Source: Streptomyces sp. TSRI0281 (GTDB lineage: Bacteria > Actinomycetota > Actinomycetes > Streptomycetales > Streptomycetaceae). From it: a stretch of DNA of 64,000 bases. Numbering within the stretch: position 1 is the first letter of the stretch; each line of letters starts with the position of its first letter. Positions 60,827 through 64,000 of this stretch are shown here, one piece after another. The stretch spans positions 958,880 to 1,022,879 of the forward strand of contig NZ_LWLE01000001.1 in assembly GCF_001905125.1 (NCBI RefSeq), in the 5' to 3' direction. A program made the position numbers and the translations under genes. Below the pieces are notes generated by a model that had not been told where the DNA came from, ran no database searches, and saw nothing but the letters and a program-made list of their open reading frames with translations.

Positions 60827-60850
60827 GCGCGCGAAGGAGGCTTCGCGCGC
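60827..60850 (+). promoter_or_regulatory. hairpin with Shine-Dalgarno-like loop upstream of the WXG100 operon
   Basis: GCGCGCGAAG (60827-60836) and CTTCGCGCGC (60841-60850) pair over 10 bp around the loop GAGG, displaying AAGGAGG at the top. A TATAAG element, part of the palindrome ACTTATAAGT (60813-60822), lies just upstream as a possible -10. The true start codon is 26 nt further on, so the loop is not an ordinary ribosome site. It may bind a regulator or stabilise the leader. Confidence 0.45.
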
Positions 60851-60875
60851 GGCCGAGGGGCGGGCGGAGTCCGGC

Positions 60876-61280
60876 ATGGCAGTGCACAACCCTGATCTCG
60901 AAGTCCCGGAAGACGACGGGCTGACGAAGCTCGCCAACGATCTCCACGCCATGCAGCGGCATCTGGACAGCCAGGTAAGGCAGATGGACGGCATCGTGGA
61001 CCGGATCCAGTCGCGCTGGCGGGGGGCGACCGGTGAGGCCTACCGCACCCTGCAGAAGGGCGCGGCGGAGGACGCCGTACGGATTCGTGAGGATCTGCGG
61101 CTGCTGGAGGAAGCGGCCCGGCTCGCCCGGGACGGCTTCACCGAGCAGGAGCTGGACGTCCTGGCACAGATGCGGCGGGTACAGGCCGACGCCGACATCG
61201 CTCGGGAGGCCGCCGCTCTTCAGGCCCCGCCCGCCGCGCCGGTGCCACCCGCTCCCCGCAGCCGGATCAACGACCTATAG
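60876..61280 (+). CDS. WXG100-like protein of a type VII secreted toxin module (first)
   Basis: A 134-aa helical protein. 'LTKLANDLHAMQRHLDSQVR', 'IVDRIQSRWRGATGEAYRTL' (the W-x-G turn reads WRG) and 'QKGAAEDAVRIREDLRLLEE' give the two-helix WXG100 hairpin. The tail is Pro/Ala-rich. ATG 60876 with GGAG upstream is preferred; the frame continues up to a TTG at 60801. It should form a heterodimer with the next WXG protein and escort the toxin to a type VII (ESX) machine located elsewhere. Confidence 0.8.
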   Translation: MAVHNPDLEVPEDDGLTKLANDLHAMQRHLDSQVRQMDGIVDRIQSRWRGATGEAYRTLQKGAAEDAVRIREDLRLLEEAARLARDGFTEQELDVLAQMRRVQADADIAREAAALQAPPAAPVPPAPRSRINDL

Positions 61281-61297
61281 CGGGGGGGGGCCGGGAC

Positions 61298-61600
61298 GTG
61301 ACGAGCGACGATCACATAGGTGTCGACATCATCGCCTTACAGGCGCTGGCGGGCGAGTTGGAGGAGATCCTCCGGAAGCTCAACGAGGAACTGGGGCTGC
61401 TGTACGAGCGCACGGAGAAGGTGGTGCTCGGGTGGCAGGGCGACGCGCGTGATTCCTTCGTCCTCACCCTGGACCGGTGGAGCGCCGAAATGGCCGATCT
61501 CAAAGCCCGCCAGACCTGGCTGCACGAGGTCGTGACCGGCGCCCACACCAACTACAGCGCCGCTCATCAAGCGGTACTGCGCGGCTGGGGGGCTGCCTGA
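61298..61600 (+). CDS. WXG100 family protein (second)
   Basis: A 100-aa canonical WXG100 protein: 'VDIIALQALAGELEEILRKL', 'LLYERTEKVVLGWQGDARDS' (WQG turn) and 'FVLTLDRWSAEMADLKARQT'. Length and spacing are standard. GTG 61298. The stop overlaps the toxin start by one base (TGATG), tying its synthesis to the toxin's. Confidence 0.88.
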   Translation: MTSDDHIGVDIIALQALAGELEEILRKLNEELGLLYERTEKVVLGWQGDARDSFVLTLDRWSAEMADLKARQTWLHEVVTGAHTNYSAAHQAVLRGWGAA

Positions 61601-63420
61601 TGGCCACTCCCCCGCCGCCACCGCCGGGCTCCGGCGGGAACAGCGGCGGTCCGCCGACCACGCCCGCGGTTCCGTCGCCCGCCCCGGGGAAGCTCTACGA
61701 CCCGCAGGGCAACGACATCTCCCAGGCTCAGCCCAAGCCCGACCCGGTGAAGGAGGTCCAGTCACTCAAGCCGTCGGTGGACCCCGGGGGCTTCGTCAGT
61801 GGCTTCGACGTCGACCCGGGTCACGTCTGGTACACCTCGTACCTGATCCGGAACCATCAGTCGGACTTCCACAAGGCCCCGAAGTATCTGCTGGACGCCC
61901 TGGAAGGCCACAAGCACGTCTGCGGCATCGGCTCGGGACCTTCGGAGTTCGTGCAGCAGTACAACGCCGTCACCGCCCTCTATCTGGAGGTGTGGGCCAA
62001 GGCCGTGGTCGCGGTGGGCGGTGTCTCCACCGGCCTGACCATCACCGCGAACAACTACGTCAGCGCGGAGTACGCCTCCCATCCCAGCTGGGGCGCCCCG
62101 ACCACCCTGAAGGCCGTACCGGAGGTGATCCGGACCCCGCCGCCGTACGGAAAGGTGGCGGACCTCGGCTGGGGAGGCGGGGACGGCGGCGGCGCCTGGG
62201 GCGACCGGATCATCGACAACGTGATGGGCGAGGTGGGCCGGGCCTTGCACTGGCTCCTGGAGCAGGCCCTGAGACGGGCTCTCCGGCACGGCAAGGTCGC
62301 CGACATCACCCCCGGCGGCAACGACGACGATCTGCCGAAGGTGGCCGCGCTCTGGCGCAAGGTCGCCGATGACGCCGAGAAATCCGGCCGGGACCTCGAC
62401 GCGGCAATCGGCTACCTGCGAGATCCCGGTCCCTCGCCGGTCAGCGGCGAATGGCAGGCGGCCATGGGCCAGTTCACCGGAAGCCTGTGGGGTACGAGGC
62501 CCTGGGGGAAGAACGCGCCCAGCCCCGTGGCCAAGGGGTACCGCTGGAAGCACATGTCCGGCCAGCAGCCCGTTCTCCAGATCCTGATCGATACCGCGCG
62601 CAAGATCGCCGATCTCCTGGACCGGTTCGCCGACGCGGTGAGGGCGGTCCGCAAGGTGATCGAGCGGGTGTACATCCAGGCCGCCAAGGACTGCATGGAA
62701 CTGGACAATTTCAAGGGTGCGGCCGAGGACATCTTCCGTCTCGTCATCGGCAACGTGGTGGGCCTGGCCGAGCAGTTCATCGAGAACATCGACACTCCGA
62801 CGCTCGACAGCGGGGTGAACCGCTACAACGCCGACACCCAAATCCTGGCACAGCAGATGAAGGGGCTGACCGACGCGCTGGACGAGGCGAGGAAGAGCGT
62901 GCCGACCTTCCTCGCCGAGGAGGCCCGCGCCCAGGCGATCGGTGCACGGAGCATCGAGGGGTACGAGCCGCAGCACAACTGGACGGTGCCCGGGGACAGC
63001 GCCGCGAACCACACGTACCCCATCGACCTCGCCAACCAGGAGGACACGAAGGTCGGTACGCAGACCACGCACCCCATCGACCGGCACGTGGCTCTGACCC
63101 CCGAACAATTGCAGCAGCGCATGCGGGACCAGCACCCTCCGGCCGCGTCCTCGTTCACGGACCTCACCAGCGCCCAGCGGTTCGTCCAGGCGGCGATCGA
63201 CCGGAACGAAGCGGACATCACGCAAAAGCTGACGGCCAACCCCACCGGGCAGTTCCTGCTGGACAAGACCGACTTCGGCCCGGAAGTCACCGGATCAACC
63301 GTGACCAGTGCCACCGGGCTCCCGACCGACACGCACAATGTGATCGTCCGCATCCAAGGTGTCAACGACGGCAGAGTGCCGCCGTTCATCGTGGTCACCG
63401 CCTTCCCTGAGTCCCCCTAG
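61600..63420 (+). CDS. polymorphic toxin with C-terminal RNase A-like domain
   Basis: A 606-aa protein. A Pro/Gly-rich start (1-55), an N-terminal helical region (about 60-160) with 'GFVSGFDVDPGHVWYTSYL' of the WXG-associated kind, a long helical middle (about 200-470) and a C-terminal bacterial RNase A-like domain (about 485-606) with 'HPIDRHVALTPEQLQQRM' (His496 in D-R-H-V), 'ASSFTDLTSAQRFVQAAI', 'LPTDTHNVIVRIQGVN' and 'PPFIVVTAFPES'. These blocks match CdiA-CT-type RNase A-like toxins that destroy RNA in rival cells. There is no signal peptide; export would be through a type VII pathway with the two WXG partners. Confidence 0.85.
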   Translation: MATPPPPPPGSGGNSGGPPTTPAVPSPAPGKLYDPQGNDISQAQPKPDPVKEVQSLKPSVDPGGFVSGFDVDPGHVWYTSYLIRNHQSDFHKAPKYLLDALEGHKHVCGIGSGPSEFVQQYNAVTALYLEVWAKAVVAVGGVSTGLTITANNYVSAEYASHPSWGAPTTLKAVPEVIRTPPPYGKVADLGWGGGDGGGAWGDRIIDNVMGEVGRALHWLLEQALRRALRHGKVADITPGGNDDDLPKVAALWRKVADDAEKSGRDLDAAIGYLRDPGPSPVSGEWQAAMGQFTGSLWGTRPWGKNAPSPVAKGYRWKHMSGQQPVLQILIDTARKIADLLDRFADAVRAVRKVIERVYIQAAKDCMELDNFKGAAEDIFRLVIGNVVGLAEQFIENIDTPTLDSGVNRYNADTQILAQQMKGLTDALDEARKSVPTFLAEEARAQAIGARSIEGYEPQHNWTVPGDSAANHTYPIDLANQEDTKVGTQTTHPIDRHVALTPEQLQQRMRDQHPPAASSFTDLTSAQRFVQAAIDRNEADITQKLTANPTGQFLLDKTDFGPEVTGSTVTSATGLPTDTHNVIVRIQGVNDGRVPPFIVVTAFPESP

Positions 63421-63439
63421 CCAGGTCAGGAACCGCCCC

Positions 63440-64000
63440 GTGCACGAGAACCACTTCCGCTACTCGGCCGCCCGCACGCTGCTCAGCCCCTTCCTGCCCT
63501 TCACCTCCCCCGGCATTCCCGCCGACCCCGAGGTGAGGGCCGAGGCGCTGCAGGCTCCGTTGCGCGCGTTGTGGGACCGGTGGGAGCGGGGCGGAGTGAC
63601 GGTCCACGAGGCCGCCGCCGAGGTGCGGGCCATCGGGGAGGCCCTGGCGGCGGGCGGTTCGGCGGTGGAAGGGGTACCCAAGGATCTGCGGGAGCTGGCG
63701 GAGAGGTCCGGAGCCGGGGGCGAGCCGTCGGTGTTCCTCGACATCGCCTCGTACGCCGACGAGTGGCCGGCCGGTCTGTACGCCAGGCTCGGCAGCACGG
63801 TCCCGACCGTGTGGGAACTGGGCCTGCGGTTCCCGCAGCTGACCCAGATGCTGTCGCTGTACTTCGGGCAGGACGGCATCGCGCTGGAGGACCCGGACCT
63901 GACCGACGTCGAGGGGATCGGGCTGTTCGTCGCCGAATGCCACGGGGGCGGGCTGTGCCAGTGGCGGCTGCCGCCCCTCGTCGCCGAATGCGCGGAGGCC
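63440..64000 (+). CDS. probable CDI-type immunity protein, N-terminal part (cut by window edge)
   Basis: GTG 63440, 20 bp after the toxin stop with CAGG/AGGAACC upstream, opens a frame that is still open at the window end (187 codons). It begins MHENHFRYSAARTLLSPFLP and continues 'LRALWDRWERGGVTVHEAAA'. From about residue 130, 'WELGLRFPQLTQMLSLYFGQ' and 'DGIALEDPDLTDVEGIGLFV' resemble the CdiI-type immunity domain (P-x-L-x-x-x-x-x-x-Y-F-x-Q-D). Its position fits a neutraliser of the RNase A-like toxin. Length beyond the window is unknown; the N-terminal 100 residues are not recognised and may be a separate module. Confidence 0.72.
   Translation, partial: MHENHFRYSAARTLLSPFLPFTSPGIPADPEVRAEALQAPLRALWDRWERGGVTVHEAAAEVRAIGEALAAGGSAVEGVPKDLRELAERSGAGGEPSVFLDIASYADEWPAGLYARLGSTVPTVWELGLRFPQLTQMLSLYFGQDGIALEDPDLTDVEGIGLFVAECHGGGLCQWRLPPLVAECAEA

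Overview
The window is chromosomal DNA of a Streptomyces or a very close relative. G+C is very high with strongly biased third codon positions. GTG and TTG starts and ATGA or GTGA stop/start overlaps are common, and many transcripts look leaderless. Families typical of the genus are present: a cvn conservon, DUF397/XRE pairs, a DmdR1-type DtxR regulator, mycothiol-transferase-like DinB proteins and WXG100 proteins. From memory, gene order around dmdR1, the SIS-domain gene, phytase, pdxH, citrate synthase and serC resembles the S. coelicolor SCO4366-SCO4394 neighbourhood. No tRNA, rRNA, CRISPR array, IS element or replication origin was recognised.

0-10.9 kb, mostly core: the end of an ABC exporter, an alpha/beta hydrolase, a gene-poor repeat-bearing stretch, then iron regulator dmdR1 divergent from an aminosugar-linked SIS protein (nagS). 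The nagS promoter carries a near-consensus DasR site. Next come a PAS/GAF protein and a secreted beta-propeller phytase with three GTTCACC elements upstream, then pdxH and a second citrate synthase. Between phytase and pdxH lies a small stand-alone transcription unit: a promoter, a 12-codon ORF and two multi-branched RNA domains ending in a terminator.

11-13 kb, defence: an AAA ATPase and an overlapping RloB/Toprim-like protein form an AbiL (RloAB)-type abortive-infection pair. 13-23.5 kb, catabolism: eight minus-strand genes, mostly translationally coupled, encode a TIGR03084 protein, AtuA, both subunits of a biotin-dependent acyl-CoA carboxylase, an acyl-CoA dehydrogenase, an acyl-CoA ligase, an enoyl-CoA hydratase and a TetR regulator. 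A palindromic operator stands at the head. The set points to oxidation of branched or terpenoid acids.

23.7-38.7 kb, accessory and patchy: a secreted lectin/FG-GAP/phosphodiesterase-like fusion, a wrecked glycosyltransferase, a DUF6112-like fragment, small unknown proteins, an XRE/DUF397 pair, an XRE regulator next to an aldo-keto reductase, a VapBC module with a palindromic operator, and an EamA exporter/LysR pair. 38.7-48.6 kb: a two-domain FAD/Fe-S oxidoreductase, then a complete conservon (cvnABCD) with two P450s, the first lacking the ExxR arginine, then serC and its terminator.

48.7-64 kb: a Uma2 protein, a DinB protein, DUF4259, a methyltransferase, an acetyltransferase, a drug-type ABC exporter with its TetR repressor and twin operators, a cell-surface beta-propeller protein, an SGNH hydrolase, an orphan NarL-type kinase, another TetR gene, a decayed DinB gene and an SRPBCC protein. 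The last genes form a polymorphic-toxin module: two WXG100 proteins, a 606-aa protein with a C-terminal RNase A-like toxin domain, and the start of a probable CDI-type immunity gene cut by the window edge.
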